Counted from the stretch's first letter, positions 1-12,295 are shown. The stretch is DNA of 64,000 nucleotides from Siphonodentalium dalli (GCA_032622095.1 CP136063.1:83179980-83243979), one strand, 5' to 3'. A program made the numbers and translations. The notes: generated by a model not told the origin, from the sequence alone.

Positions 1-1010
1 CCCTCTGAATTCGAAAACTAGAGTAATTTTCCCATAAGAAAATGATGGTCGCATAAATTCCCCCGATGTGCGACGATCACCCCCCAGCACAGCCTAGACT
101 ATAAGTAGATTACCATAATTGACCCAAAATAAAGAGAACTTAGTGTCCAGTCTCAGTAAACTTAAGACCCACATATGTATTGGTGGGTCTGATGGTATGC
201 CATAGAGTTTCTATTTCCAAACCCCGGGGATTCCGAGTCATTACTGCTAATCAAAACGTAATTTTCTATTTATTTAAGATTAATACATCCTGGCTATAGG
301 TTTCAACATTACACAGGGTGTCGTAATTTGGAGGATGCCCACAGGCGCTCCCTGAGAAATGACAATAAACAACATTATATCAGTATGTTTACACAGACTG
401 CCCAGTATCTACAAACACATTTATAACATTTTATGTCTTACTGTTGACAATATAACGAGAATATTTATAATTGGGGGAATGATCAGACAGAACAAGTATA
501 CATAATTGAATTGTATTTGCAAAGATATTTAAAAAAATAATATTTTCTTCTAATTAACCGATGGACATTAATTATGTCACACGCCAAATAAGGATCATTA
601 CAACTTTGCAGTAAATTCCAAGCACGTATTATAAATAATGAGATGACGCAAGCAACATGACTGCGGTACAGCTCAATAAGATTTATTATAGCATGCTTAT
701 CACTATATTTTCATTAAATTTTACTTTATTATATAGCATCTGAATGGCGAAACTTGTAATATGCATGTATAGTGAAGCAATTAACCTTGAGAGCAATTTT
801 ATTTCATGGAAATTGGTTAGAGGAAAAGTGATTAATCATAAATGTTTACATGACCTCAAGCTCATGTGTGTAGATCTATGTGTGTATCGCAATGATAAAC
901 ACTGCCTTATGAATATTAATGAGTTTTCACAAAAAAGGAATTCCTCCTTCATCTCTGAAATCAGATAGAATCCCGGTGTCGTCAGACGTAGATGAATGTA
1001 ATGAGACGGA
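1..1010. other. No gene seen
   Basis: AT-rich sequence with stops in all frames, no splice-bounded coding and no clear repeat. The 74-codon frame at 744-968 has no recognisable features. Confidence 0.5.
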
Positions 1011-1190
1011 TTCTTGATATTTATCAGACTGATTAAAATATAGACTGATTTGTTCTTATACCAATCAAAAATATCGGATTAATAGCATGTTATTGTCAAG
1101 ATTGTATGCCGTGTTAGTAAACAAAAGCCATGTTATGTTAAGTAAGTACATAAAGAGTGTGCGATAAGCAAAACACTCAAAACTTGGGAT
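985..1190. repeat. Dispersed repeat O, copy 1
   Basis: Shares AGCATGTTATTGTCAAGAT, AACAAAAGCCAT and AAGAGTGTG..AGCAAAACACTCAA with 16760-16965, and the first part with 56800-56870. Family unknown. Confidence 0.55.
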
Positions 1191-1565
1191 ATCCCACTAA
1201 TAAACTTTGGTTAAAACTGACCGTTATAGTGCTCGCTATTAAATCATATCCACTCTATATTTTGGTGTTGAATGGGTCACAGTGAATCAATCTCCAAAAA
1301 AATCACCATAGTATTTAGTGTTTTATGTGCTGTACATAAGCAAACGCTCAGCTCGCACAAGTGTGTTTTGTGGATAATATCGTATTCATACTATCATTAT
1401 ACTATATTATTAGTATATTCTTGAGGACATTCTCGTAAGTTGGTATCTGTTATTTCTAAATTATAACCTGCAACCAAGGCCATCCATGCCTTGAAATGCA
1501 CATTATCAATTGTCCAAGTGCTGTCCTGCTCCTCCGCCCTTGCTCTAATACTTACACATGTATCT

Positions 1566-1675
1566 GCAGTAATGCTCTAATTAATCGACCTCTTAACCAC
1601 AGCAGAATTATGGGTAACTTTTCAGGATTTAGTTGGAAATATGGCTTGTTGCCATTGATCGGAAAGCTCTCGTTT
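1566..1675 (+). mobile_element. Pal-TA MITE, left half only
   Basis: Runs from GCAGTAATGC through TTAACCACAGCAGAATTATG to GGAAAGCTCTC and then stops at the centre of the palindrome; the second arm is missing. Confidence 0.8.
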
Positions 1676-2154
1676 CACTGAATAACTTCTGAAATAGTTG
1701 TCACTGGTTGTTGCTGTTCCACCTGCACTCTTCAAACTGGAATCTAATAGGCCCCATCAATAAAACCATAGCTTGTTGCACAGAATGTACTGTGGACCCT
1801 GTAGTGTATAACAGTGGATGTAGCCTTTAGCCCATGACCCATATATCCGGGTGATAAAGTTAACATCCTGACCAGGCCACAGTTACCCTAAGTAGTGTAT
1901 TTAATTCCTGTATTTATATGGGCTGTCATAGTTGGGGAAAATTACTTCACATTAAGTTTTGCCCAGAGCTAAAAGGTACGTTAATGTTGACAAATGATAT
2001 TACTTAAATAATCAATGTTGCGCCATTATCTAGATACGCTTTCGTTTAAAAAAGACTTTCACTGCTAGTAACTATAATCGAGCTTGGCAAAATGTTCCAG
2101 TAAAAATGAATGTCATTAAAATTGTCCGCGCATAAATGGAAATATGCTGCTATA

Positions 2155-2450
2155 TATGGAATGGAGCTTTGTGGATTAATGGGCCTGTGTTAGAGTATAT
2201 TATTGTTCCGCGATGCATTAGTTGTTCTTTGATAATAATAGCTTTTACGACACAATAGAGAGATGATATGGGTCTCTGGACAATAAAAATATAGCTTTTG
2301 TATGTGTCAGAATGTGGAGTGGGTGTGTTTTTACCTGCGGTCACTAATGCCAACCCGATATTGGCAGGCTTTATTCTGTAATTTCTGCTGTGGTTTGCAG
2401 TTTTATGATCTTTTATGAGGACAATGCAAGTGCACAAATATTGAACAGAG
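2155..2450. repeat. Dispersed repeat P, copy 1
   Basis: Direct copy of 4780-5075: both share TATTATTGTTC.GCGATGCATTAG, GGGTCTCTGGACAATAAAAA, TCAGAATGTGGAGTGGG and GAGGACAATG. The two copies differ by small indels. Family unknown. Confidence 0.75.
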
Positions 2451-2566
2451 GCTACGTTTTAGAAATGCAGTATTGTATGAAATATAAAGTCATGTTTCTA
2501 ATAGGATTGTGTTAATCCAAATAATTGTTCCTGAAGACAATAACTCTTTCAGTGTTATCACTCACC

Positions 2567-2791
2567 TACAGTAATGCCCTAAATAATTGACTAATTGACT
2601 CCTTAACCACAGCAGAATTATGGGTCATTTTTCAGGATTTAGTCGGAAATATGGCTTGTTGCCATTCATCGGAAAGCTCTCAGTGAGAGCTCTCCGATGA
2701 ATGACAACAAGCCATATTTCCGACTAAATCCTGAAAAATTACCCATAATTCTGCTGTGGTTAAGGAGTCGATTATTTAGGGCATTACTGTA
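2567..2791. mobile_element. Pal-TA MITE, full palindrome (reference copy)
   Basis: The whole element is one inverted repeat of about 105 bases per arm: TACAGTAATGCCCTAAAT, TTAACCACAGCAGAATTATG, TTTTCAGGATTTAGTCGG, AAATATGGCTTGTTGCCATT, CATCGGAAAGCTCTC, then the same in reverse. TA at both ends and CAGT-type tips suggest a Tc1/mariner-related MITE without coding capacity. It abuts a segment that is duplicated, inverted, at 26.3-26.8 kb together with the same MITE. Confidence 0.92.
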
Positions 2792-2881
2792 CTTCTGAAA
2801 TCTACCCAAACATCTGTCATAAAGTTCTAATGTTTGATATCTCATATGAACCCAATATGTTACCATTAAGGCTAGTATGTC
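2792..2881 (+). repeat. Duplicated segment R, copy 1 left part
   Basis: CTTCTGAAATCTACCC to GGCTAGTATGTC is the reverse complement of 26515-26600. Copy 1 is split by the hAT-like element at 2882-4028. Confidence 0.88.
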
Positions 2882-4028
2882 CAGGCCTGGAAATCTCAAG
2901 GCGGGCTGGCGGGCTGCCCGCCTTCAGCCCGCCTAGAATTTTCCAAGGCAGGCTTTTTATAGCCCGCCTCGTCTACGATAGGACATTTATTATTTAGTTA
3001 TTTTATTGTGTTTAATGAGTAAAATACTGCATCGAAATCGTAATTATATTGTACAGTGTGGGGACTGTGCGCATGCGTGACCTGACGGTAATGTAAAATG
3101 GGAATTATAGCGGAATCAGTAAATTCCGGAACGAACTGTTTCGTAAATCTGATCTTTTGATCGATTCTCACACATTTTATGACCAAAATAAATTATTTCT
3201 CTTCATAAGATTGAGCTTACAATATATTTCACTGGATAAAATGAACACATGTTTGTGGATAGTGAGAACCAAATGTCACTGTCCCAATTAAGTTCAACCT
3301 TTCGTTCCGTTTCCGGTTCCTATCAGTGAAAATTGTATTTAGCTTGCAGCCGTCTTTTATCGCTTCGATTGACAATATTTTAATATAATTAGCTAAATAT
3401 ATCCACGTATTCTAGTTTACACTGTTATTCAATTATTAAAGTTCAGAAACTATTTTCTATGTCCCCAATTGCAAACACCCAGTAAATCTATAGATAGCGA
3501 CTTGACTGCTGCAAGCAGCAGTCTGCGATCGGCAATGGAATATGGATTACATTGAGAGAAAAAGCAGTCAATATTCAAGTGCAAATATACTGGATTTAAT
3601 ATTGTTCTTGATTGTGTATTTTATGTAAAATTACACTTTCATGGAGAATGCTTTTAACGTGGACAAACTCACCCAATTCCGTTGCATGGGTTGGACACCG
3701 ACTGACAAATTGTTGAGTACAAACACTCTTACATTTTGTTTCTTGTTCATATAAATTATCATAACATATAAAACATAGTTAAATATTCACCATACCATAA
3801 TTACTGTGGGGGATTTTGACATTCACAACTCTGTGGACACTTTGTTTCCACATAAACAAAATTAATTTAGATGGAGTTATACAACATCAAAAATAGACAA
3901 ACTAACGGCATTAATAACTCAGATAAAATAAATCATAACTTTAAAAGTTGAGGAGGGCTATAGCCCTCCTAGGAATATCTAGGAGGGCTATTAATAGCCC
4001 TCCTGGATTTTCTAGATCGCCAGCCCTG
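2882..4028. mobile_element. Non-autonomous hAT-like element, 1147 bp, 6 bp target duplication
   Basis: Begins CAGGCCTGGAAATCT and ends AGATCGCCAGCCCTG, giving imperfect inverted ends CAGGSCTGG. It is flanked by TATGTC (2876-2881 and 4029-4034). The unoccupied site is present at about 26511-26524 in the inverted copy of this segment. Both ends carry sub-terminal GC-rich foldbacks: GGCGGGCTGGCGGGCTGCCC on the left, GGAGGGCTATAGCCCTCC on the right. No transposase; the longest frames inside are short. Confidence 0.88.
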
Positions 4029-4230
4029 TATGTCTATATGAGGCTGTCTCGGTTGGGGAGTTATCGGTCGGTAGTGGGTAGTGGGGGGAAATGCGGATAT
4101 GCTAATATCAATTCACTACATCATACATCATACATGTACCTTGTGGAGATAAAAATAAAGGTCACCCTGTATGTACACTTTGAGTGAAAATCTAATATGC
4201 ACATATCAAGCATGAGTTTAGTGTGGCTGT
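4029..4230 (+). repeat. Duplicated segment R, copy 1 right part
   Basis: Reverse complement of 26335-26515, including GGTCGGTAGTGGGTAGTGGG and TACATCATACATGTACC. Ends in a GAGGTCC-family tip (CATGAGTTTAGTGTGGCTGTCA) directly joined to a Pal-TA copy lacking its first ~15 bases. Confidence 0.87.
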
Positions 4231-4440
4231 CAATAATTGACTAATTGACTCCTTAACCACAGCAGAATTATGGGTCATTTTTCAGGATTTAGTCGGAAAT
4301 ATGGCTTACTGCCATCATTGGAAAGCTCTTACTGAGAGCTTTCCGATGAATGGCAACAAGCCATATTTCCGACTAAATCTTGAAAAGTTACCCATAATTC
4401 TGCTGTGGTTAAGCAGTCGATTAATTAGGGCATTACTGTA
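4231..4440. mobile_element. Pal-TA MITE, left tip missing
   Basis: Starts internally at CAATAATTGACTAATTGACTCC, as does the inner part of the 2567 copy (same ACTAATTG duplication), then runs to GGGCATTACTGTA. Confidence 0.88.
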
Positions 4441-4498
4441 TATGACTGAAATATTTGTCTGAACTAGAAATAAATTGATTTACTATAGAAACAGGATA

Positions 4499-4529
4499 TA
4501 AGGAGTCGATTATTTAGGGCATTACTGTG
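4499..4529. mobile_element. Pal-TA terminal fragment
   Basis: Only AAGGAGTCGATTATTTAGGG and CATTACTGT are present. Confidence 0.7.
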
Positions 4530-4779
4530 AGTGACTAGTTTAAAAGGGTAGGGCCGATCTAAACGTCTGTCTCAATACCCATATTCTGTTTGCTAAATTG
4601 ATGTCAATGTGAATATAAAATGCTGGAGTCTCCTCTTTTTCCTGTCAAATTTTCGGCTATCTCAAAATATTCACTATCTTGAGCCAAATTTAAAATAGCT
4701 GTATGTTGTTTAGTAAATTTACGAACAGAAATCCACCCTGTATTATGTTTATTTTGTTTGGTCTGCATGTTTTTTTGTG

Positions 4780-5075
4780 GAAAATTGATGGCTCGATAGT
4801 GGACAGCTGCCTAGTGCAATTAAAATACCAGTGTATTATTGTTCTGCGATGCATTAGTTGCTCTTTGATAATGGCTTTTAGGAGACAATCGAGAATATGG
4901 GTCTCTGGACAATAAAAAGTATAGCTTTTTTTCAGAATGTGGAGTGGGCGTGATTTTACTGCAGACACAGGCTTCAGTCTGCAGTGGCTTGCAGTTTTTA
5001 GATCTTTACGAGGACAATGAAAGTTTGCTAATATTGAACAGACAAGGTAGTTCAGAAATGCAGGAGTGTGACGAA
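4780..5075. repeat. Dispersed repeat P, copy 2
   Basis: Second copy of the sequence at 2155-2450, same orientation, 2.6 kb away. Confidence 0.75.
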
Positions 5076-5106
5076 TATTAAAGCCTTGATATATTCTATC
5101 ATGATT

Positions 5107-5262
5107 CAAGGCTGAATTTTCTGTGACTGACATTTGCAAAATGAGGTCCCCAGAGGGTGAATTTAGTGACAATATATTGCATGGCAGGCTAGCATCACCA
5201 AATACACCCTCTGGCGACCTCATTCTGCTTAGGCCTCATCTTTTGGGAAGTATATATAACAA
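5107..5262. repeat. GAGGTCC family, short copy
   Basis: Inverted arms TTTGCAAAATGAGGTCCCCA / CACCCTCTGGCGACCTCATT surround GTGAATTTAGTGACAATATA and GGCTAGCATCACC. Reference short form of a modular foldback family found about ten times here; family unknown, no coding. Confidence 0.75.
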
Positions 5263-5422
5263 TTCCTTTCGATTGATATAGTAACTTGACAGAATCAAAT
5301 GAAGCGAAGTCGACTTTATAATATCATACAGGGACTTTGCAAGTTCGGCAATTATGATCGTAATAATTGAATTGGTATCTGTCTGTAATCACTACTTACC
5401 AGACAGGGAAACTGACGACTGC

Positions 5423-5447
5423 TTTTTATATATATATATATATATAT
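5423..5447. repeat. (TA)n microsatellite
   Basis: About twelve TA units. Confidence 0.95.
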
Positions 5448-5634
5448 GGACTTAATTCCCTTCATTTGATACTATTGAATTATACATCAAAAGAAAGGAA
5501 TTTCATGATCAATAAGACACAATGAAATATATTGTGACTGAGATGAACAATTTCGAGAATCTATGGGGAATATCATAGATGGTGTGCTTTCCCCAAAATC
5601 GGACTTATTTATATACCCCTGCAATGAAGTTGTT

Positions 5635-5653
5635 GGGGGGGGGGGGGGGGGGG
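5635..5653. repeat. Poly-G tract, 19 bases
   Basis: Uninterrupted G run; length is likely unstable or uncertain in the assembly. Confidence 0.95.
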
Positions 5654-5902
5654 AACTGGAATCAGCTTGTCCGTGTTTACTAATGACTACTTATGTGGCT
5701 AAGATTGTGTAAAATGGATATTTATGTGCATAACTTCCACGTAACAGCTTTCAGATGGACGTTCAAAAATGATCTATTTGGCCTAATCAGCTTATTTAAT
5801 TTTGTAGTCACTCAAAATTTGGAAACGAAAAGTCCATAGATTTAGACATCCATGACCTGCCAATAGGAGATGTCGGACACTGACAGACATTTATGTGGCT
5901 AG

Positions 5903-7731
5903 TAGTGTTGAAACGATTAGTGGTTTTGAGGAATCGACTAGTCGCCAGAGGGAATCGACTACTAGTCGACTAGTCGGACCCCTTCCGAAACTTACCGTTT
6001 TGTGCTCATATACGTATATAATTTGCCGTTTGTTTTGAGTACCAGTAACCAACTTTGCATTTTCGAACGCAAAGCAAGACGTGATTTAACACTATTTGCC
6101 GTGATTATTTGGTTTAATATCACTGAAGGTTAATAGGTTATTAATTTGTCCCAGGTATATGATGTTTTATGACAATCAAATTACCATCCAGTTGATGTAT
6201 CTAAACGGTGGTGACAAACACCTGATCGATCGTGGAAACGCTATGGATTATGGAGTGGAAGCGCGTGCAACAATTAGAAACCGGTGCATTATTCTATATG
6301 TTTTGTGTAAAAATGTTCCTTTAAAATTGATATGGTATGGTCTACCGGGCCATACCGGTTCTTACATGCAATCGAACATCGTTGTTTTCGAACTTGCCCA
6401 GTGTGCTTGTCACCGATTGACTTCACAAACGGGCATACATTAAGAAATGCAAGATATTTTGAGAAACGAACTTCATCTCCGACAGAGTAAAAAAAAAGTT
6501 ACAAAATAAATGTTATAACAGCTGTAGTGCGTACAAGCCTTTTATGCTCGCAGATGTCATGTACATATATCGGACACGGAATGTGGTGAAGTTCCCTGTA
6601 TATATAGAGTCCGCATATATTAAAAATGGGCCATGCATTGCGTACATAATGTTGTTCCTTGTATTCATTGCAAGGTCGCGATATGACATAGCTTAATCAC
6701 GGACAGTCATTTTCCACCAAAACGCACGTGTTTTCACTGTTTGATTTGATCGCGTACATAATTGTCTCTCGTGCATGGTATACATTGTAAATATATATAC
6801 AATATATACAATTTTACTCGTGAGTCCCCGAATACACAATCGATCGTGTCAGTTTCAGTAATAAAACTGCGCAGACCGGCGATGTTCAATTTGATGTCGT
6901 AAGTTCTATATTTAGCCCGATTCCAGGAATTTGCGTCATCCAGATTACGTTTCTGGGAACAGCTTTGTCACCGCCCAATTCCGCGAAGGATTTAAGTTTG
7001 AGGTGCTAAAATACATTGTAATTTTTCACAAACACAGCCCATAAACGACGTGGGATTTCCGAAGTGACTCGCCAGTTTATTTCGAAATACGCGACGCTAT
7101 TCGATGCATAGCATGGCCGACCGCGTGTTGGCTTTATATTTATATCTATAATACAATATATCTAGAACGTGCGATGGTATACGCTCACCCATGCGTCAGT
7201 TGATGCATGTGGTGGTTGTAAAAATATCACACAATTTTACAAATAAACTTTAAAGGTATACTGACATAGTGCTTCAATAAACTATAATATATTGGACTTG
7301 TTATTAAACTTAAAACTTAATAATGTCACCTCGCAACTAATTTGATTGAAGTTGAGTTCTGCACACCTGCAAACACGTTGACCAGTTATCACTCAGATCA
7401 ATTCCGTCACGCCGAAATAGACACGGTTGCGATAGTCGCTGATTCTTTGAAGTTGATTATCAAAGCCGGCCGTCTCAACTTCAAAGAATAAGCCGCCGCG
7501 GCGCCGACAAATACATTGAGTTGTGGTCATTGGGTTTCGCGCTCATGCATGACCACCAAGTACTGAAAGCAGTTATCGCATCAAAGGGACAACAAAGAAG
7601 GCAACGGCAGCAACGGCACTGCTTTCGCGATGGCATAATGGTGGTGGGTGTGTTTCGACTAGCCGATTTTGGAATCGACTAATTTAATAATCGTGTCGAT
7701 TTCGATTAGTCGATTAATCGTTTCAACATTA
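5903..7731. mobile_element. Non-autonomous hAT-like element, 1829 bp, 8 bp target duplication
   Basis: Ends TAGTGTTGAAACGATTAG and CGATTAATCGTTTCAACATTA are inverted copies. The flanks are GTGGCTAG on both sides (5895-5902 and 7732-7739), the 8 bp duplication expected for hAT. Sub-terminal GACTAGTCG / CGATTAGTCG motifs repeat. The interior is higher in CpG and GC than its surroundings, but has no recognisable transposase (longest frame 94 codons). Confidence 0.88.
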
Positions 7732-7904
7732 GTGGCTAGCCACCCAATCACGGACCTGTCAGTTTCTCCTATTCCACTGTCCCAGTTGCTGTGTGCAAGT
7801 TTTTGAGTTTTAATCAGCTTCTTCTGCAATAATTCCAACATGTTATGAATCCATAATCTGGAGTTTTATCACTATCTACTACTTGATAGCCACATAAAAT
7901 TTTA

Positions 7905-8645
7905 TGGCTACTTGAGAAGCCACATAAAAACTAAAGCCACATTACCATTTTCTAGCCACATATGTCGGAGCCACATATCTACCCATTTGTTCATCGTGAC
8001 GTCCGTCCGTCCATCGTCTGTCCGTCGTCCGTGGACACAAATTTGTCCGGAGTTTTTCTCAGTCGTTTTGTCATCATTTTCCATGAAACTTGGCACAGAC
8101 ATTGGCCACCATGGGAATCTGCAAGCCTGCGATTATGACGTTTGTCAGACTTTGTTTTGTGATATTATCCCCCTTTTTCGACTTAGAATATTTTCAATTT
8201 TCGCAACATGTATAATTTTGTCCGAGCTTTTATTCCTACATTTTTAGGTCTATTTTTTTTAAACTTGGCACAGATATTTAGTACCATGGGAACATTTGCA
8301 CCTGCAATTATGACATCTGTCCCACCTTTTTTGGTGGACTTATCCCCCTTTTTTGAGTGCACCTGTGATTATGATGTTTGTCCGACTTTTTTTATGGAGT
8401 TATTCCCCCTTTTTCGACTTAGAACATATTTGCAACATGCATAATTTTGTCTGTCCTTTTATTCCTACATTTTTCAGTCAATAGGTTTAGGATTAGGGTT
8501 AGGGCTTAGGGTTGTGCACCTGCAATGGGAGTCTGTTATTTTATTATTTTAACTAAATGTTTAATGACATGTGAAACATCTTAGTGCTTTAAAAAGATGG
8601 GGGGGGGGTATCCTTATTCCCATTGGGATAGTCACACCTCAAGTT
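7905..8645 (+). repeat. Dispersed repeat F with GTCCGTCC block, copy 1
   Basis: CCACATAAA lead, GTCCGTCCGTCCATCGTCTG, then two related blocks around TTTTATTCCTACATTTTT and ACTTGGCACAGA.ATT, a TTAGGG-like stretch (8480-8515), and a terminal TATCCTTATTCCCATTGGGA. Related to 52960-53365 and 55480-56056. Confidence 0.75.
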
Positions 8646-8875
8646 ATCCTTTATCACTTGTATAGTATATATTGGTAGATCTGGTATTTTTCCCCCAGGG
8701 GCCTGTGAGCAACACTGAGAGAGCATGGCTAAAAACCAACAAATGCTTGTGTATTGTTCTCCGTTGTCATCCTCTGGTATTTACTATTGATCAGTGGCGT
8801 GCTTTAATTGCGACTACAAAACCAGACTGCCTACAGTCTGTTCACAATTACTCAAGGGAAAATTATATGCTGGAG

Positions 8876-9012
8876 TAAAGCATGTTATTGTTGGACCTCC
8901 ATGCTGTGGAAATATTACTGAGTAATTGTGTCTGGATGCTGTAGTGGGGAATAAACTCACGGTGAGTTTCTAATCGAACAACTGTGAAATGTAAACTCTC
9001 ATCGTAAGGTTT
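8876..9012 (+). repeat. Direct repeat with 9684-9826, copy 1
   Basis: CATGTTATTGTTGGACCTCC, GAGTAATTGTGTCTGG, GGGGAATAAACTCA and GTAAACTCTCATC recur about 800 bases downstream in the same order. Copy 2 has an internal duplication of GATAAACTCATGGT. Confidence 0.8.
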
Positions 9013-9132
9013 ATGCTTACTGATTTACTGTGATTCATTTAGTAACAGGTATCTACTGCATTCTTAGGCTTGACTTTGGCAATGAGACAGAGCATTGTTC
9101 ATTCATATCCAATATTAGCAGTGCGCTGGAAG

Positions 9133-9289
9133 TACAGTAATGCTCTAAGTAATCGACTTCTTAACCACAGCAGAATTATGGGTAACTTTTCAGGATTTAG
9201 TCGGAAATATGGCTTGTCGCCATTCATCGGAAAGCTCTCAAGGTGCTGTGGTTAAGAAGTCGAATGCGATTACTTAGAGCATTACTGTA
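9133..9289. mobile_element. Pal-TA MITE, internally deleted
   Basis: The left arm is complete to GGAAAGCTCTC; the right arm resumes at GCTGTGGTTAAGAAGTCG, so most of the second arm is lost. TA at both tips. Belongs to the 'GCTCTAAGTAATCGACTTCT' variant shared with 29376. Confidence 0.88.
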
Positions 9290-9683
9290 GGAGGGTGCAT
9301 GGTCAAAACTTCCAGAAAGGAACATATATGAAATATGTGAATAGTTCTATGCAAGATATATAGTCTGGTACTTATAGGAAAAAGGTCAAAGAAAATGACA
9401 TACTTTATTTACCACACCATAGATTTGTTTTGTTTTTTTGTTTGAAAGATTTTCAAAAATCATAGAAATAGTTTCCAAATTATTGGTAATTTTTTTGGAA
9501 CTTTTATTTTACTGAAGCCAGATGCACGAACCCTTGATGCATCTACTGCATTATTTAAATTTCTACTGGAACATTTATGTCTTTAATGCAGTGATTACAT
9601 TTATGCAGTGACATTGCCTCCTTCTTTATTGTGTCCACATTGAAGACGGCACCTCTATTATATAGAAAATAGCTGGGGTATTG

Positions 9684-9826
9684 ACATGTTATTGTTGGAC
9701 CTCCACCCCATGGAGATATTAGTGAGTAATTGTGTCTGGTTGCTTTTGTGGGGAATAAACTCATGGTGATAAACTCATGGTGAGTTTGTATTTGAACAAC
9801 TGTGAAACGTAAACTCTCATCATAGG
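9684..9826 (+). repeat. Direct repeat with 8876-9012, copy 2
   Basis: See copy 1; the tract ATAAACTCATGGTG is doubled here. Confidence 0.8.
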
Positions 9827-10257
9827 TCGCACCACCTTTATGAATTTAAAAGATTTAACCAGTGCTCCAGACCAACTGTGAGGATATTTACTTTACTTTT
9901 TAACAAGTTTTGAGAGTATAATATGTAAAATATTTCAATTGCATATTAGGTATTAACTGTGACATTTTGTTGACAGGTAGCAGGTATGATCTGACAGGCT
10001 GAAACTGTAATGAGCCTGTCACATGTAGCTCAGGATTTCAAAATTATTTCTTCGGCTTGTTAAGATCCCAATAAACCAAACTACATTGAAACAGGAAACC
10101 AATTTAACATGGATAAATGCTACAAATGGAATAGTTATTACATTTTCTGGAAATTTTCTCAGGGCATATTTGAATTACACTTTCATCCTTATTGGAGAAA
10201 ATTTAATTATTAGAGTTATATATTGTGGGCTGCAACAGTTCTATGTTCCAGCCTACC

Positions 10258-10668
10258 AATAGTGTGTCTGTCATTTGCAAATTGAGCTCCCCAGAATGTG
10301 AATTTAGTAATGCTGTCACAAAATTTATCCTCTGGTGACCTCATTCTGCTTAGGACTCATCTTCTGGGAAGTTTATATAGTCTCAAATTAACATTGTTTT
10401 TAGTTACTGTTTCCCTCCTTCTGGGAAATTTCTATATCCCATAATTTGCATAAGATAAAATGCATAAATCAGGGTGACTAATAAATGAACATCACCAACT
10501 TCAACTGGGGAACTTCAATCTGATCTTAGATCTCCAATAGCAGTCGAGGCCTAAACAGAATGAGGTCCTGAGAGGGTGAATTTGGTGATGCTAGCCTGCC
10601 ATGCGAGATAGCGTCGCTAAATTCACCCTCTGGGGACCTCATTCTGCAAATGACAGACACTATTTGAA
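10258..10668. repeat. GAGGTCC family, long copy
   Basis: Outer tips GTGTCTGTCATTTGCAAATT and CTGCAAATGACAGACACTAT are inverted. Two inner modules (CCTCATTCTGCTTAGG and CCTAAACAGAATGAGG) flank a middle block with TTCTGGGAAATTTCTATATC and GGGGAACTTCAATCTGATC. Represents the complete modular form. Confidence 0.78.
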
Positions 10669-11373
10669 GGCTTGTCAAGGTTATAGAATATTATTCCACT
10701 TGAAACAAAAATATCACTCCATGACAAACAGGATTTGTTCTATCCTGCTACTCCGCAACAGCTTTACCATGATAGCCTATAAATGCAGGAGTATTCTGCT
10801 GACTGAGCCTCCTGAGCCGTAGACAGACTCATATGATGGCCCGAGTAATTCCACTATAAAAATGTCCCATAGCGCTAATGCTGCGGATTTGTTTCCCGAC
10901 ACCTAATGTCCATCTATGTAATGAGTAGGACCCATTTGTGGGGCGTAAACATCCCCCAATCATCACACCATAGCAACAGTTTGGCACGGTGATTGTCTGA
11001 ATGTCTTTGTGCTCCATGATATGATGTTATATTGGCCATTCAAAGTAATGAGTTGTCGGTTTTCCGTGCTCGTAGCCATGATCAGCCGTATTAAAATCCA
11101 CCGATAAGTCCGTCCATCGACCTATCTTATTGGCATTTTGTCATGTCATCTTCTGTCGGTATCTCACAGACTTATTAACCACATGATTTTACATTGTTTG
11201 CTGTTGTCGAGTTGCTACGATTCTCTAATCGTCTTTTAAAGATGTATTCAATGTTCCAGACCTCCAGTTACAACCACAATAACATACAGATTCTTCTTTA
11301 ACATCACTTTTCATCTTGCTTCTCATATGTCATATGTCAAAAACCACATGCAGGCCTCAAAATATGGTGCTGG

Positions 11374-11412
11374 ATATTTGCAGAATGAGGTCCCCAGTGG
11401 GTGACATTATTG
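11374..11412. repeat. GAGGTCC family, terminal fragment
   Basis: TTTGCAGAATGAGGTCCCCA followed by unrelated sequence. Confidence 0.6.
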
Positions 11413-11419
11413 CTCACTC

Positions 11420-12290
11420 AGGATTGCAACGAAAAATGTTGTCCCCCAATTTGCATCTTTGTTGTTTTTCTCTATTTTTGTTTAGTGCAACTAAGTTGGA
11501 CAAGAATTTTACTTTGATGAACAAATCAATCATTTTGTACTGTCTGGTTTTGGTGTCATGTGCGGTTTTCAAGATAGTATTAATCCGCATTATCAATGTG
11601 AAGTAATTTTATTGGTGCGATGCCACATTGGCAGGAAGCATGCGCTTGTTTGCGATTACCGCTGTTGGACATTCAGCTATTACTCACTAGTGAGAGATAA
11701 GAAAATATCTAATGGATTTTTCAATGATATTATAGGGGTTTCATGTGATTAATAAACACTCTCTATGTGTTCAAGGATACAATATTAGTTTGAACAGTGG
11801 CTTCTCACTGATGTGAGAATTCTACAAGAATGCCAGAAACCATAAAATACTATCAGTCATAACAATGTATTTTGTTGATGATTATGTAGTTGTTAAAATT
11901 TAGTTGAAATTGAGCTGTTTCATTACTTCATAATGCAGATCTGATATCAGAATGAAATTGAATATTCTTGTCAAGTTGTCAGTGATAAAATCAATAAAAT
12001 ACTCTTATTATCTTAAAGGGTACTGTACACTATATTAAAATCCGGACATTTATGAGACCATCTTCTTTTATACTTTGTAACAGCAGAATATATGCAACAA
12101 ATGAATGAATTTGAGCCATGGATTAGTGTAAAATACACTTCTATGCTCTATGAACGATGCAAACAACATGGTAATTAAAATGAAAATTAATTCATGACTC
12201 CAGTCCGGCATATATTCTGTTGAGTATAAAAGGAGATGGTCCCATAAATGGCCGGATTTTAGTGTACAATACCGCTTTAACATTTCCCTC
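11420..12290. other. No gene or clear repeat seen
   Basis: AT-rich; frames up to 96 codons are unsupported by splice sites or recognisable motifs. Confidence 0.4.
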
Positions 12291-12295
12291 CAATA

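Noticed and set aside
2666-2899. Recurring open frames containing [16 protein letters not shown] in many places
   Set aside because: They are translations of one arm of the Pal-TA palindrome; the same frame recurs wherever the element does, on both strands, without start or splice context.
6159-6443. 94-codon frame as a transposase of the hAT-like element
   Set aside because: Too short, no zf-BED or hATC motifs, and not continued in other frames.
8480-8515. TTAGGG-like telomeric repeats (also 53213-53236)
   Set aside because: Only a few units, and both lie at the same position inside dispersed repeat F; part of that repeat rather than a telomere.
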